A stretch of 64,000 nucleotides of DNA from Acidovorax sp. Root219 (GCF_001428665.1 NZ_LMIJ01000001.1:420424-484423), one strand, 5' to 3'. Positions 28,475 through 38,443 are shown, counted from the stretch's first letter. A program made the numbers and translations. Notes: a model not told the origin generated them from the letters alone.

Positions 28475-29946
28475 AGCAGCAGCACCTGGTTGCCCCCCGC
28501 ACACCCCCCACGCTGCGGCCCCACTCGCTGCGTCGGCGCCTGCTGCTGGGCATCCTGGTGCCAGTGGCGGTGTTCATCACCTACAACACCTACAGCCTGT
28601 ACCACCAGACCCTGGACTCGCTGCACACGGCCTACGACCGCACCCTGCTGGCATCGGCAAAGAGCATCAGCGAGCAACTGGACGTGACGGGTTACGAGGA
28701 AGCCGCTCACCTGCGCGCCACGGTGCCCTACTCGGCGCTGGAGGCTTTCGAGGCCGACAACCAGAGCCGCATGTACTACCGCGTCTCCAGCCTGCAGGGC
28801 GAGCTGATCTCGGGCTTTGACGAGCTGCCGCCGTGGAGCGGCACCATCCCGGCACGCCCGCCGTATGCCGCGCTGGTGGACTTCTACGATGACACCTTCC
28901 GCGGCATGCCGGTGCGCGTGGCCGTGCTGCTGCAGCCGGTGGCCAGCTCCAAAGGGCGTGCCATGGCCGTGATCCAGGTGGCCGAGACGCTGGAGGTGCG
29001 CGAGACCCTGGCCCTGCAGATCCTGCGCAACACCCTGCTGCGCCAGGCATTCCTGATCGCCGTGATCGGCCTCACCGTGGTGGTGGTGGTGCAGCGCGCC
29101 ACCCAACCCGTGCGCCAGCTCAGCCAGGAACTGCAGGCCCGCCAGGAGGGCGACCTGAGCCCCATCACCGCGCCTGCAGCGCCGCGCGAACTGCAGCCCC
29201 TGATCGAGGCCACCAACGAATTCCTGCAGCGCCTGCGCCACCTGCTGCGCCACCAGAAACGCTTCGTGCGCGATGCCTCGCACCAGTTGCGCACACCGCT
29301 GGCGGTGCTCAAGACGCAGGTGCAGTCGGCCCTGCGCGGTGACATGCCGGCCGAGCAGGCGCTGCACGAGATCCGCGACACCGTGGACCGCGCCACGCAG
29401 CTGGCCAACCAGATGCTGGCGCTGGCCAAGGTGGAGCAGTTGCGCCAGCAGAGCGCGCCACCCGTCACGCGCTTCGACGAGATCCTGCGCGGCGTGGCGC
29501 TCGACATCTCGCCCCTGATCGCCCAGCGCGACCTCGACTTCGGCATCCACACCGACGCCGCCCCCATAGAGGCGCACGAGTGGATGCTGCGCGAGCTGAC
29601 CCGCAACCTGCTGCACAACGCCGTGCGCCACGCCCCGCCGGGCAGCGAGCTATCGGTGGAGCTGCGCACCGATGGGCGCCATGCAGCGCTGACGGTAAGC
29701 GACCAGGGCCCGGGCATCGACGATGAGCTGGCGCTGCGCCTGTTTCAGCCATTCTCGGCCGGCGACGTGCGCACCGGCAGCGGCCTGGGCCTGGCCATCT
29801 GCCAGGAGATCGTGCTCGCGCTCTCGGGCACCATCTCCTTGACCAACCGCACCCAGGCCGGCCGCGTGCTGGGGCTGGACGCGGTGGTAAGGCTACCCCT
29901 GGCCCACAACATGGGCATGCCGGACGCGGCACAATCACCCGCATGA
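28471..29946 (+). CDS. tctE: Sensor histidine kinase TctE
   Basis: A 491-residue inner-membrane kinase. Two membrane segments (about 27-45 and 191-208) flank a periplasmic sensor region, followed by an H-box FVRDASHQLRTPLAVLKTQ, N-box RNLLHNAVRHAPPGS and G-box DQGPGIDD and GSGLGLAICQE. It detects extracellular carboxylate and phosphorylates TctD. Overlaps tctD upstream and hslR downstream by four bases each. Confidence 0.92.
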   Translation: MKQQHLVAPRTPPTLRPHSLRRRLLLGILVPVAVFITYNTYSLYHQTLDSLHTAYDRTLLASAKSISEQLDVTGYEEAAHLRATVPYSALEAFEADNQSRMYYRVSSLQGELISGFDELPPWSGTIPARPPYAALVDFYDDTFRGMPVRVAVLLQPVASSKGRAMAVIQVAETLEVRETLALQILRNTLLRQAFLIAVIGLTVVVVVQRATQPVRQLSQELQARQEGDLSPITAPAAPRELQPLIEATNEFLQRLRHLLRHQKRFVRDASHQLRTPLAVLKTQVQSALRGDMPAEQALHEIRDTVDRATQLANQMLALAKVEQLRQQSAPPVTRFDEILRGVALDISPLIAQRDLDFGIHTDAAPIEAHEWMLRELTRNLLHNAVRHAPPGSELSVELRTDGRHAALTVSDQGPGIDDELALRLFQPFSAGDVRTGSGLGLAICQEIVLALSGTISLTNRTQAGRVLGLDAVVRLPLAHNMGMPDAAQSPA

Positions 29947-30368
29947 CCCCCACCGAGACGATGCGCCTGGACAAGTGGCTCTGGTGCGCCCGCTTTTACA
30001 AGACCCGCGGCCTGGCCACCGAAGAGATCGGCAAGGGCCGCGTCACCGTCAACGGCCAGGCCGCCAAGCCCGCGCGCGATGTGCGCCCCGGCGATACCGT
30101 GGCCCTGCGCCAGGGCCCCGTGGCCCGCACGGTGACCGTGCGCGCCCTGAGCGGCGCGCGCGGCCCCGCGCCCGTGGCCCAGCTGCTGTACGAGGAAACC
30201 GCCGAGAGCATCGCCGCGCGCGAGGCCGCGGCCGAACAGCGCCGTCTGGCCCCCGAACCCGCCGCCGCGCAGCAGGAAGGCCGCCCCACCAAGCGTGACC
30301 GGCGCAACATCGAGCGCGTGAGCGCGCCGGACTGGGGCAGCCGCTGGAGCGCGTCGATTGACGAGTGA
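29943..30368 (+). CDS. hslR: RNA-binding S4 domain protein, Hsp15
   Basis: A 141-residue cytosolic protein with an S4 domain at the N-terminus (MRLDKWLWCARFYKTRGLA, VNGQAAKPARDVRPGD) and a basic Arg/Ala-rich tail. Hsp15 binds 50S subunits carrying stalled nascent chains after heat shock. ATG overlaps the tctE stop (ATGA), an unusual partner since a ribosome-rescue gene is coupled to a carboxylate sensor; this may be just compaction. Confidence 0.9.
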   Translation: MTPTETMRLDKWLWCARFYKTRGLATEEIGKGRVTVNGQAAKPARDVRPGDTVALRQGPVARTVTVRALSGARGPAPVAQLLYEETAESIAAREAAAEQRRLAPEPAAAQQEGRPTKRDRRNIERVSAPDWGSRWSASIDE

Positions 30369-30388
30369 GCCCCGAACGAAGGCCCCGC

Positions 30389-31198
30389 CTACAGATACTT
30401 GCTGCGGACCATTTCGATGGTCTGCGAACACAGCGAGGGGTCGCCGTCGGACAGGGAAGGCAGTTCCACGCAGGTGGACAGCGGCATGCGGAAGGGGTCG
30501 CTCCGGTTCTGGTCCACCGCGACCATGCTGCCGTCTTCCGTGCGCACGTGGTAGCGCGTGCGAAACGATGGGGTGGGCGGCCGGTCCATCGCCGAGCCCG
30601 CCACCGCACCCAGCACGCCCGCGAGCACCTGCATGCCGGCCGAGTAGTTGTTGCCCGGGCGAAACGCCCGGTCGACATACGCGGCCTGGCCCAAGACACC
30701 GCCGAGCACCGCCCCGCCCGTGGTGCCGGGCGTGGACTCATCCACTGTCTGGGCGTCCGCAATCCAGCCGTACCGGCCCGCGTGCAGCAGCTCCACCCTC
30801 CACTTCGACGAAATGGCCAGGCGCTCATCGTCCGCCAGGCCTGCCCAGATGGCGGGCTTGATGCGGGCGATCCGCCGCATGGATTCTGGTACGGGCCCAC
30901 GGTAGACGGGATCGAAGGGCTCGGCCGACACGGGAAGGGTGGGCGCATAGCTGAGCGCCCGCTCCGCCTGCCGCACGGATTGGTTGAGTGCCAGGATCTC
31001 GTAGCCCAGCAGGTCCGCGTCGGCGGCGGTGGGGTCGGCCGTCAGGCGGGCCCGCAGCAGGGCACGGCGGACGCTGGCATCTTCCAGTTGCCTTTCCAGC
31101 ACCTCCCATTGAATCGTGGGCGGCGCAGCCCAGGCCGCCGGGAACATCCCCAGCAGCGCCACGCACCCGCACAAGCCCACCCGCCCGAATCGCCGCAT
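30389..31198 (-). CDS. Exported protein with glycine-zipper segment, function unknown
   Basis: A 269-residue protein with a signal peptide (MRRFGRVGLCGCVALLGMFPAAWA). A central Gly-rich stretch TTGGAVLGGVLGQAAY and a later AGVLGAVAGSAMD resemble glycine-zipper outer-membrane proteins. Helical region near residues 25-85. GAGG lies ahead of ATG 31198. It is divergent from the next gene, with a 130-base gap. Role unknown; envelope association is inferred. Confidence 0.7.
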   Translation of the reverse strand: MRRFGRVGLCGCVALLGMFPAAWAAPPTIQWEVLERQLEDASVRRALLRARLTADPTAADADLLGYEILALNQSVRQAERALSYAPTLPVSAEPFDPVYRGPVPESMRRIARIKPAIWAGLADDERLAISSKWRVELLHAGRYGWIADAQTVDESTPGTTGGAVLGGVLGQAAYVDRAFRPGNNYSAGMQVLAGVLGAVAGSAMDRPPTPSFRTRYHVRTEDGSMVAVDQNRSDPFRMPLSTCVELPSLSDGDPSLCSQTIEMVRSKYL

Positions 31199-31328
31199 TT
31201 CTGCCTCGCTTTGCCCCACGCCAACCGCAGCGCGGTACTGCGCATCATACAAATCCTGCGCACTGCGGACGCTCAGTGTCGTGGCCCCTAGAATTGATCG
31301 TCCAGACAGCCCCGCCACCTTGCCGCCC

Positions 31329-32153
31329 ATGCCCCACAACGTCCCTTGGCGCAGCGCCGTACCACTTGCCCTGGCAGTTGCCACGACCCTGGTGACCGCA
31401 CAGCCGTCGGACCTGCTACTGGAGGCCTGCAACCGCCTGCCCGATGCAAAGAAGCGGTTGGCGTGCTTCAAGGAAGCCACCAGGAGGCCTGCGGATGCAT
31501 TGACTACGGCCACGCCCACACCTTCGCCCGCATCCACGCCTGCCGCGGCACCCAACCCGGCGCCCGCACCCACCACAGCGCAGCTCCCGCCTCTGCCCCT
31601 GGCCGAAGCAGTGCGCCTGTGCACGCGGCTGATCACCGTGGCCCGGGGCCGCGAGGCCGAGGCAACGGAAAGCGCCGAAGCCTCGTCGGCCAGCGAAATG
31701 TCCGTGACTTGGCCCGCGCTGTCCGGCAAGAAGCCGGTGTACTGCAACCTGGGTCGTGCAGATCACCGGATCACGTCCATCACCAGCAACGGCAAGGTGG
31801 CCAGTGGCGCCCTGCTCGACAGCATGCACGCGCGCACCACGCAGCGCGAGGAAATCCAGGCAGGCAACTACGCCCGGTTCCTCGCTGGTGCCACGAAGGC
31901 CCTCACCTCCCGGATGCAAGACCCCGACGCCGCCCAGTTCCGCAACCTGTTCGTCAGCGATGGCCCACTGCACATGCTGTGCGGCGAGATCGATGCACGC
32001 AATGCGTTCGGCGCGTACGAGGGGTTCCGGCGCTTCTACGCATCGGGCGATCCGGAATTCCACGCCATCGAAAGCCGCAAGACGACCCGGGTGTTCGAAG
32101 CCACCTGGGCATCGGTGTGCGCGCGCAAGATGGCGGATATTGCCGCGCTCTGA
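31329..32153 (+). CDS. Exported hypothetical protein with Pro/Ala-rich linker
   Basis: A 274-residue protein starting MPHNVPWRSAVPLALAVATT, a signal peptide. A short region LLLEACNRLPDAKKRLACFKEA has two Cys in the pattern seen in type VI-secretion-associated or YbjN-like periplasmic proteins. A low-complexity Pro/Ala/Thr linker follows (about 60-95), then a globular C-terminus with Cys (VYCNLGRADHRITS). It is not matched to a family with confidence. It converges on the sensor kinase gene at 32162 with a 8-base gap. Confidence 0.65.
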   Translation: MPHNVPWRSAVPLALAVATTLVTAQPSDLLLEACNRLPDAKKRLACFKEATRRPADALTTATPTPSPASTPAAAPNPAPAPTTAQLPPLPLAEAVRLCTRLITVARGREAEATESAEASSASEMSVTWPALSGKKPVYCNLGRADHRITSITSNGKVASGALLDSMHARTTQREEIQAGNYARFLAGATKALTSRMQDPDAAQFRNLFVSDGPLHMLCGEIDARNAFGAYEGFRRFYASGDPEFHAIESRKTTRVFEATWASVCARKMADIAAL

Positions 32154-32161
32154 GCCGGCAA

Positions 32162-33541
32162 CTACCCGGCAGCCAATACCAGCCCGATGCGCGTGACGCC
32201 CCCGGCCGAGCTGGCCACCGCGCACCCGCCATGCATGCGGGCAATCGCATCCGTGATCGCCAGGCCCAGGCCGTGGTTCTTCTGGCCATGGCTGCGCGCA
32301 GTGTCACCCCGAAAGAAACGGTCGAACAGCCGCTCCAGCACCTGGGGATGCACATCGGGGCCGGTGTTTTCCACCACCAATTGCACGGCCCCTGTAGGCT
32401 GCTGGGCAATGCGCACCCGCACCGCACTGCCCGGTGCGGCGTAGCGCGTGGCATTGCCGATCAGGTTGGACAGGGCGCGGTGCAGCAGCGGCACGTCGAA
32501 GTCGCCTGCGGCATCGCCCACGACCTGCAGGGTGAGCCCCGCATCCTGCAGCGCAGCCTCGTGGTAGTCGGCCACCTGCGCGGCCACGGCGGCCAGGCTG
32601 GCCACCGGTGCGCGGCGCGCACGGGCGCCCCGATCAGCTTGCGAGAGGAACAGCATGTCGCTCACGATGCCGGTCAGGCGGTGCAGCTCTTCGAGGTTGG
32701 AAGACAGCACCTCGGCCACTTCGCCCCCGCCTTGCGGGCCACGGTCCCTGCCCTGCTTGCGCAGGGCCAGCTCGTTGCTGGCCAACAGAGTGGCCAGCGG
32801 CGTGCACAGCTCGTGGGCCACGTCGGCGTTGAAGCCCTCCATCTGTGCATAGGCCTTTTCCAGCCGGCCCAGGAGCGCGTTGAACTGCTCGACCAGCGGC
32901 TGCAGTTCGGCCGGTTGCCCTGCGCCGTCGAGCCGCTGGTGCAGCGTGGAGGCAGACAGCTGGCGCGTTTGCGCGGCCATCTGCCGCACAGGTGCCAGGC
33001 CCAGATGCACCAGCGTGAAGCCACCCAGCGAGACGACCACAGTGCCAGCCAGGGCCGCCAGCACCAGGGTGGCCGCCAGGCGGCCGAGCAGTAGATCGTC
33101 GGGCTGCACATCCATGCGCAGCTGCACCTGGAGCGTGGCTGCGGTCTGCGATGGCGCGGCGGCCGCACGGGCCACTTCGAAGCGCAGCTCGCGCCAGGCC
33201 GCAAGGGGCCTGGCATCGGGCGCCGGTGGGTACACCTGCTGCCCATCGGGCCCGGTGACCTGCAGGCGGAAGTTCTCATGCCCGGCGAGGAAGTCATCGA
33301 GCGCATGCCGGCCCTGGGGCATGGAGGCGGCATGCGCCTCTTCGCTGCCCAGCAGATGCCGCAGGATGCCTTCTTTCTGCCGCAGTGCATCGTCCTGCCG
33401 GGCCCCGAAACCTGCGGCCGTGACCAGGTAGACCACCAGGCAGACAGCGCCCAGCCCGGCAAAGCTCTGCACCGCCAGCCACCAAGACAGCCGGCTGCGC
33501 AGCGAGCGCGGCGACACCGGCGCCGGTGCGCCCTCCCTCAT
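32162..33541 (-). CDS. Heavy-metal-type sensor histidine kinase (CusS/CopS-like)
   Basis: A 459-residue inner-membrane kinase with two membrane segments (about 18-42 and 165-185) bracketing a periplasmic domain, a HAMP (LAPVRQMAAQTRQLSAS), H-box ADVAHELCTPLATLL (Cys in place of the common Arg of HELRTP), N-box SNLIGNATRYAAPGS, and GLGLAITDAI. ATG 33541 overlaps the regulator stop by four bases (ATGA). By architecture it responds to Cu or another metal; the metal is inferred. Confidence 0.87.
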   Translation of the reverse strand: MREGAPAPVSPRSLRSRLSWWLAVQSFAGLGAVCLVVYLVTAAGFGARQDDALRQKEGILRHLLGSEEAHAASMPQGRHALDDFLAGHENFRLQVTGPDGQQVYPPAPDARPLAAWRELRFEVARAAAAPSQTAATLQVQLRMDVQPDDLLLGRLAATLVLAALAGTVVVSLGGFTLVHLGLAPVRQMAAQTRQLSASTLHQRLDGAGQPAELQPLVEQFNALLGRLEKAYAQMEGFNADVAHELCTPLATLLASNELALRKQGRDRGPQGGGEVAEVLSSNLEELHRLTGIVSDMLFLSQADRGARARRAPVASLAAVAAQVADYHEAALQDAGLTLQVVGDAAGDFDVPLLHRALSNLIGNATRYAAPGSAVRVRIAQQPTGAVQLVVENTGPDVHPQVLERLFDRFFRGDTARSHGQKNHGLGLAITDAIARMHGGCAVASSAGGVTRIGLVLAAG

Positions 33542-34227
33542 GGCGCGCGCTCCTCCAGCACATAGCCCATGCCGCGGATGGTGTGCAACAGGGGCGCAGG
33601 GAAGGGCACGTCCATCTTGCTGCGCAGCCTGCGCACCGCCACCTCGACCACGTTGGTCTCGCTGTCGAAATTCATGTCCCAGACCTGCGAGGCGATCTCG
33701 GTGCGCGACATCACTTCGCCCTGGCGGCGCAGAAACAGCGTGAGCAGCAGGAACTCCTGCGCCGTCAAGGCCAGTGCCTGGCCAGCGCGCGAGGCCTTGC
33801 GGCGCAGCAGGTCGAGCTCCAGGTCGGCCAGCCGCAGCAGTGCCGCAGACTGCCCCGCCGGCACGCCGGTCTGGCCACGCCGCACGATGGCATCGATGCG
33901 GGCCACGAGCTCCGAGAACGCGAAGGGCTTGACCAGGTAGTCGTCCGCCCCGGTCTGCAGGCCACGCACGCGGTCGTCCACGCCAACACGGGCGGTGAGC
34001 ATGAGCACAGGGGTCTGGCGCGTCTTGCGCAGTGCGGCCAGCAGGCTCAGGCCGTCGATGCCGGGCAGCATCACGTCGAGCACAAGAACAGCGTAGTCGC
34101 CCTGCAGCGCCAGGTGCAGGCCATCGACGCCGTCGTGCGCCACATCGACCACGTGGCCCGCCTCGGTGAGCCCCTTGCGCAGGTACTGCGCGAGCTTGAC
34201 CTCGTCCTCGATGAGCAGGATTTTCAT
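33538..34227 (-). CDS. Heavy-metal-type response regulator (CusR/CopR-like)
   Basis: A 229-residue OmpR-family regulator: MKILLIEDEVKLAQYLRKGL start, phospho-Asp in VLVLDVMLPGIDGL, Lys in YLVKPFAF, and a winged helix with TNVVEVAVRRLRSKMD. It shares the family's specific pattern with CusR, CopR and IrlR. Divergent from a DUF4148 gene with a 127-base region holding a near-palindromic site. Confidence 0.9.
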   Translation of the reverse strand: MKILLIEDEVKLAQYLRKGLTEAGHVVDVAHDGVDGLHLALQGDYAVLVLDVMLPGIDGLSLLAALRKTRQTPVLMLTARVGVDDRVRGLQTGADDYLVKPFAFSELVARIDAIVRRGQTGVPAGQSAALLRLADLELDLLRRKASRAGQALALTAQEFLLLTLFLRRQGEVMSRTEIASQVWDMNFDSETNVVEVAVRRLRSKMDVPFPAPLLHTIRGMGYVLEERAP

Positions 34228-34261
34228 GCCCGGATTGTCGAAGAACCGGGTCTGCACGCGG

Positions 34262-34277
34262 ATTACAAATTCGTCAT
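34262..34277. promoter_or_regulatory. Candidate CopR/CusR-type operator
   Basis: ATTAC-AAATTC-GTCAT, an inverted repeat with one mismatch, resembles copper-box sequences recognised by CopR/CusR regulators. Located between the regulator start (34227) and the divergent DUF4148 gene (34355). Confidence 0.45.
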
Positions 34278-34354
34278 CTGCGCGTGGGGGTTTGGACGGT
34301 GGTGGCTTTCTACAGTGAGGTCCATTCACCCAACCAACCGAAAGGATACAGACC

Positions 34355-34693
34355 ATGAACACCGCACGCAAAGCCCTCCTCCTGTCGCTGGCCGCCCTGA
34401 CCATCGCGGCCCCCGTTCAAGCCTCGGCGGTGTACCACCCGGCCGGCGGAGAGATCGGCTACACCCGGCACCCCGACCACCAGCAGGCCAGCAACCGCCA
34501 GCGCAGCGAAGTGCTCGGCGAGATCGAGGCCGCCCGCAAGGACGGCACCCTGGCCCTGCTTTCGCGCGGCATGGCACTGCCAACGCCAAAGACGGCCCCT
34601 GCCAAGACCCGGGAGCAGGTGCAGGATGAATACCTCGGCATGACCGACGCCGAGAAGCGGCGCCTGCAGGAGATGCATGGCGCGGGCGGTTGA
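34355..34693 (+). CDS. DUF4148 domain protein, exported
   Basis: A 112-residue small secreted protein with a signal peptide (ARKALLLSLAALTIAAPVQASA) and a mature region typical of DUF4148 (RSEVLGEIEAARKDGTLALL near the middle, short Lys/Arg-rich C-terminus). The family is abundant in Burkholderiales and of unknown function. GAAAGGA lies before ATG 34355. Divergence from a metal-type two-component system suggests metal-responsive expression. Confidence 0.8.
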   Translation: MNTARKALLLSLAALTIAAPVQASAVYHPAGGEIGYTRHPDHQQASNRQRSEVLGEIEAARKDGTLALLSRGMALPTPKTAPAKTREQVQDEYLGMTDAEKRRLQEMHGAGG

Positions 34694-34721
34694 GCCACCG
34701 CAGCGCGCGGTTGATGAGACG

Positions 34722-35354
34722 TCACGTCCCCGCAATGATGTGTGCCACGTGCGTGAAGATCTGGATACTGTAGGCTTGGCTGGGGTGCACGATGTCGCCG
34801 GTGACGCCGTCCCAGTCGCTGATGGTCACGCCGTTACGGACGTCCACATAGGGGTAGTCCTGGTAGGCACAAGTCTGGCGCAGCAGCTCGGCCACGGCGG
34901 CGATGCCGGACACCCTGGCCAGGTAGCCCGAATCCCAGAAGCTCGTGCCCAGGGGCTCGTAGGCATATGAAGAGGCCACGTTCACGTCGATCACGCCCAC
35001 GAAGCCGAAGGCCTTGCCGGCCAGCTTGCAGATAGACGCCACGCGCTTCACGTTGGCGGGCAGGACTTCGGGGTCCGCACTGTCGTTGCCGCCCAGGTTG
35101 ATCAGCACGGCGCCCGCATCGGTTGCCGCCAGCAGGTCGGCCAGGGCGATACCGCCCGGTAGCCCGGCCAACGCACGCCCGGCAGGGTCATCCGAGAGCA
35201 GCAGCGCGAAGCTGGCGCCCGGCATGGAATGGTCGTAGCAGAAGTCATAGACCGCCTGGGCGGTGTTCAGGGTTTGGCGCGGCGGGACGGCCAGGCGCCC
35301 CGCGCCCTGAGCGCCGTAGAGGACCGAGTCTCCGATGAGCATGGCTTTGATCAT
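34722..35354 (-). CDS. SGNH/GDSL-like hydrolase
   Basis: A 210-residue cytosolic-looking esterase of the SGNH fold: block I MLIGDSVLYG (Ser about 9), block III INLGGNDSAD (Asn), and block V DIVHPSQ (His with the acid three before it). GCAGGAACC precedes ATG 35354. No signal peptide. The substrate is unknown. No operon partner. Confidence 0.82.
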   Translation of the reverse strand: MIKAMLIGDSVLYGAQGAGRLAVPPRQTLNTAQAVYDFCYDHSMPGASFALLLSDDPAGRALAGLPGGIALADLLAATDAGAVLINLGGNDSADPEVLPANVKRVASICKLAGKAFGFVGVIDVNVASSYAYEPLGTSFWDSGYLARVSGIAAVAELLRQTCAYQDYPYVDVRNGVTISDWDGVTGDIVHPSQAYSIQIFTHVAHIIAGT

Positions 35355-35537
35355 TCAGGTTCCTGCAAAAACGCCGCGATGGGACAAGGGAGGCGTACAG
35401 GACCTGATTGAACTGCAAGGCGCGCAGAAAAGTTGTGAGAACCTGTTTTTTTGGGTGCCGGACTCCGGTGCCGGCCCGGACGCAAAAGCCGGGCGAGCCG
35501 GTCAGTGCAGCCCACCGCAGGCGCTCGCCTGCCGGGC

Positions 35538-37133
35538 TCAGTGCAACAGCAGTTGCGGTTGCCCGCTGCCGTCGATCTTGAAGACCGAGACCGACTTCAC
35601 CAGGTCGTCGGCCTGCGTGCGCAGGCTCGATGCAGCGGCCGCCATCTCTTCCACCAGGGCCGCATTCTGCTGCGTGGCCTGGTCCATCAGCGTCACGGCC
35701 TCGCCCACCTGCGATACGCCCGAGCTTTGCTCCGAGCTGGCGGCACTGATCTCGCCCATCAGGCGGGTCACGCTGCCAATGCTGGCCACCACCTCGCCCA
35801 TGGTGGCGCCGGCCTTGTCCACCAGGGCCGTGCCATGCTCAACGCGGCCCACGCTCTCGGTGATGAGCTGCTTGATCTCCTTGGCCGCCTGGGCGCTGCG
35901 CTGGGCCAGGGTGCGCACCTCGCCAGCCACCACCGCAAAGCCACGGCCCTGATCACCCGCGCGTGCGGCCTCCACGGCGGCATTCAAGGCCAGGATGTTG
36001 GTCTGGAAGGCGATGCCATCGATCACACTGATGATGTCGTTGATCTTGCGGCTGGAGTCGTTGATGCCCTTCATGGTTTCCACCACCTGCGCCACCACCT
36101 CCCCGCCCTGCTGGGCGATGGTGGAGGCGGAATGGGCCAGCCGGTTGGCGTTGACCGCATTGTCCGCGTTCTGCTTGACGGTGGAGCCGAGCTGCTCCAT
36201 CGAGGCGGCCGTCTGCTGCAGGGCGCTGGCCTGCTGCTCCGTGCGGGTCGACAGGTTCTGGTTGCCCTGGGCGATCTCCGAACTGGCGGTGGACACGCTC
36301 ATCGACCCCTCGCGCACGCCGGCCACCAGGCCCGAGAGGCTCTGGCGCATGGCCTCCATGGCGGACACGAGCGCAGCGATCTCGTCGTTGCCACGGGTCA
36401 CCATCGGGCGTGCCAGATTGCCGTTGGCAAACTCCTCGGTCGCAGCACTCGCCTCACCCAGCGGCCCAACGATGGAGCGCGTGGTCAGGTAGCCAATCAC
36501 CACGGCAAAAATGACCACGGCAACACTCAGCACAATGAGCTGCATGCGCAGGGATTCGAACTGGCGCATCGATTGGTCGATGGCCCGCTGACTGACCTTG
36601 TCGCTTTCTGCCAGAAAGGCGTCGATGTTGCCGACCAGCCGGGTCAGCAGCGGCCGGCATTCGGCGTTGATCTTCTGGATGGCTGCATCCTTCTCGCCCG
36701 CGCTCGCCAGGCGCGTGATCTCCAGGGCAATGGGGCCGTAGGCCGCCTCCGTCTCCTTGACCTGGGCCAGCAGCTTTTGCAGCGGCACGGCCGCATCGGG
36801 CGGCGCGGCCTTCAGGGCCTCTTCCACGTTTTTGAGCCCCTTGCCCACGGCTTCATGGGCCGTGCCGATCAGCTTGAGTTCGGCGTCCGCATCGGGCTTG
36901 GAACTGGCGATCACCAGGTTGCGCGCCGACACGGCCCTGGCATTGGCGGCATCGAGAACACTGTTGCCCAGACCCTTGATCACGTCCAGGTGGTTGACCT
37001 GAACCTCCAGATTCTGCTGGGTGAGGGACTGCCCCCGTACACCCATGATCGCCACCAGGATGAGGGCGAATGCAAGGACGGCGTAGCCGATAGCAAGGCG
37101 CGTCTTGATGCTCAGGCTTTGCAGGAAATTCAT
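35538..37133 (-). CDS. Methyl-accepting chemotaxis protein (four-helix ligand domain)
   Basis: A 531-residue chemoreceptor. N-terminal membrane segment (about 13-30), a 4-helix periplasmic domain (about 30-190), a second membrane segment ([18 protein letters not shown]), HAMP, and the methyl-accepting signalling domain with the hairpin tip [20 protein letters not shown]. The C-terminal tail ends in LLLH rather than the CheR/CheB-tethering NWETF. Ligand unknown. Start ATG 37133; frame stays open upstream. Confidence 0.93.
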   Translation of the reverse strand: MNFLQSLSIKTRLAIGYAVLAFALILVAIMGVRGQSLTQQNLEVQVNHLDVIKGLGNSVLDAANARAVSARNLVIASSKPDADAELKLIGTAHEAVGKGLKNVEEALKAAPPDAAVPLQKLLAQVKETEAAYGPIALEITRLASAGEKDAAIQKINAECRPLLTRLVGNIDAFLAESDKVSQRAIDQSMRQFESLRMQLIVLSVAVVIFAVVIGYLTTRSIVGPLGEASAATEEFANGNLARPMVTRGNDEIAALVSAMEAMRQSLSGLVAGVREGSMSVSTASSEIAQGNQNLSTRTEQQASALQQTAASMEQLGSTVKQNADNAVNANRLAHSASTIAQQGGEVVAQVVETMKGINDSSRKINDIISVIDGIAFQTNILALNAAVEAARAGDQGRGFAVVAGEVRTLAQRSAQAAKEIKQLITESVGRVEHGTALVDKAGATMGEVVASIGSVTRLMGEISAASSEQSSGVSQVGEAVTLMDQATQQNAALVEEMAAAASSLRTQADDLVKSVSVFKIDGSGQPQLLLH

Positions 37134-37223
37134 CGCGAAGTTCTCCCTGTGTTGGGCGCGCATGCGCGCAATCCGCCGGCCGAGGCCGGTCTGAAGCGTG
37201 ATTTGCCCTGCCCCTTCCCTGCC

Positions 37224-37241
37224 AGCCAACGGTCGTTGGCT
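37224..37241. promoter_or_regulatory. Perfect palindrome upstream of the chemoreceptor gene
   Basis: AGCCAACG-GT-CGTTGGCT, 8-base arms with a two-base centre, 91 bases upstream of the chemoreceptor start. It could be a regulator site. No recognised consensus. Confidence 0.35.
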
Positions 37242-37378
37242 GTCTGCACCGGTCATTTTTTATGGATTTTTGGCCCCACACTGACCTGGGGAAGATCCTT
37301 CAATGCCAATACCTTGCGCCTCCTGCGGCCGGCTGGCAAGCGTTTTCTTGCCACCCCGGCCTAAAACGCTGGGTGTTT

Positions 37379-37765
37379 TCACACCCTGCGCGATGCGCTG
37401 GAGGCAGAGATCCGGGGGTAGGCCACCGCCAGTGCGCCCACAAGCATCGCTGTTCCATTCGCGTAGACCCACATCTCCCCCTCGAACAGGAGCGCGGTGA
37501 ACACCGTGATCCCGAAGACGATGGCCACGATGGTGAACAGCGCCATCGCCACCTGCCGGCGGTGCGAAGGCGCCATGGCCACGCCGGTCAGCACGAACAC
37601 CGCCCCCAGCATGGCGCCGGAGCCGAGTTCGATGAGCAGCGTGCCGAGCACGCCATGGCCCATCTGCCAGGCGCTGATGACCTTGGTCAGGCGCTGCGCC
37701 AGGAAGGCGACCGCGAATGCGGCCGGCAGCAACAGGAGCCAGCGCATGAACTTGCTTTTCAACAT
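37379..37765 (-). CDS. Small inner-membrane protein, unknown function
   Basis: A 128-residue protein with four hydrophobic segments (FMRWLLLLPAAFAVAFLA, LIELGSGAMLGAVFVLTGVA, VAMALFTIVAIVFGITVFTA, YANGTAMLVGALAVAY). Start ATG 37765 with AAGAGGGA upstream. No recognised family motif. It is divergent from another small membrane-protein gene at 37962. Confidence 0.65.
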   Translation of the reverse strand: MLKSKFMRWLLLLPAAFAVAFLAQRLTKVISAWQMGHGVLGTLLIELGSGAMLGAVFVLTGVAMAPSHRRQVAMALFTIVAIVFGITVFTALLFEGEMWVYANGTAMLVGALAVAYPRISASSASRRV

Positions 37766-37961
37766 TCCCTCTTTTCCCCCTGCGTGCGCCATCTGATCGC
37801 GGCCGGCCCCATCGATGGGCTCAAGAACCGGTCCAAAGCCACGGCGAAATGTACCAACTTGATTCGGGCGTGCGAGCGCTCTGCCCTCCCTCCCCCAAAT
37901 CGGTGATGGCTGAAAACCTGCCCGCACCGCACAATGAATCGCCATCCACAAGGAGGAAACC

Positions 37962-38222
37962 ATGCGTTGGATCGTGGTTGCCATCTGTTGTTGTCTTGTT
38001 CCGCCCATTGCCTTTGCAGCAATGAGCACGCCACCGGGCACCGTGGGCCTTGCCGGCGCGCTGAACCTGGCCTACCTGCTTGCATTGAGCAGCGGTGTGG
38101 GCTGGCTGGTTCAGCAGGTCGCGCAGACATCGGGGCGCTTCAACCCCAAAACCGAAGCCGTCCTCAGCGCAGCGAGCGCCCTGATCGTGGGGCCGCTGCT
38201 CTGGTTTGCGCTGTTTCGGTAG
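37962..38222 (+). CDS. Small membrane protein, unknown function
   Basis: An 86-residue protein with a signal-like N-terminus (MRWIVVAICCCLVPPIAFA) and a further two hydrophobic segments (LAGALNLAYLLALSSGVGWL and ALIVGPLLWFALF). A near-perfect ribosome site AAGGAGGAAACC stands before the ATG, good support for expression. Confidence 0.7.
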   Translation: MRWIVVAICCCLVPPIAFAAMSTPPGTVGLAGALNLAYLLALSSGVGWLVQQVAQTSGRFNPKTEAVLSAASALIVGPLLWFALFR

Positions 38223-38443
38223 GGAATTCATCCCTTGCGTCCGCGCCCTGCGGGTCGGCAACGAGGCCGATACCCATCAAACCACCTTGCCATTTCGGGC
38301 TAACGCTGGCCTGCTGAACGCCTTGGCGGGACGATGCATCGCCGAACAGATCCATCACCCAATCGGGTGAGTTAGACGAGGGAAGTATTCCTTGCTTCGC
38401 TGATACGACTGGTTACGATAGTCGCTTTTCATAGGGAATCGAA

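Noticed and set aside
35355..35537. GC-rich inverted repeats between SGNH hydrolase and chemoreceptor genes
   Set aside because: Some pairing but no T run or known regulator pattern; not enough to call.
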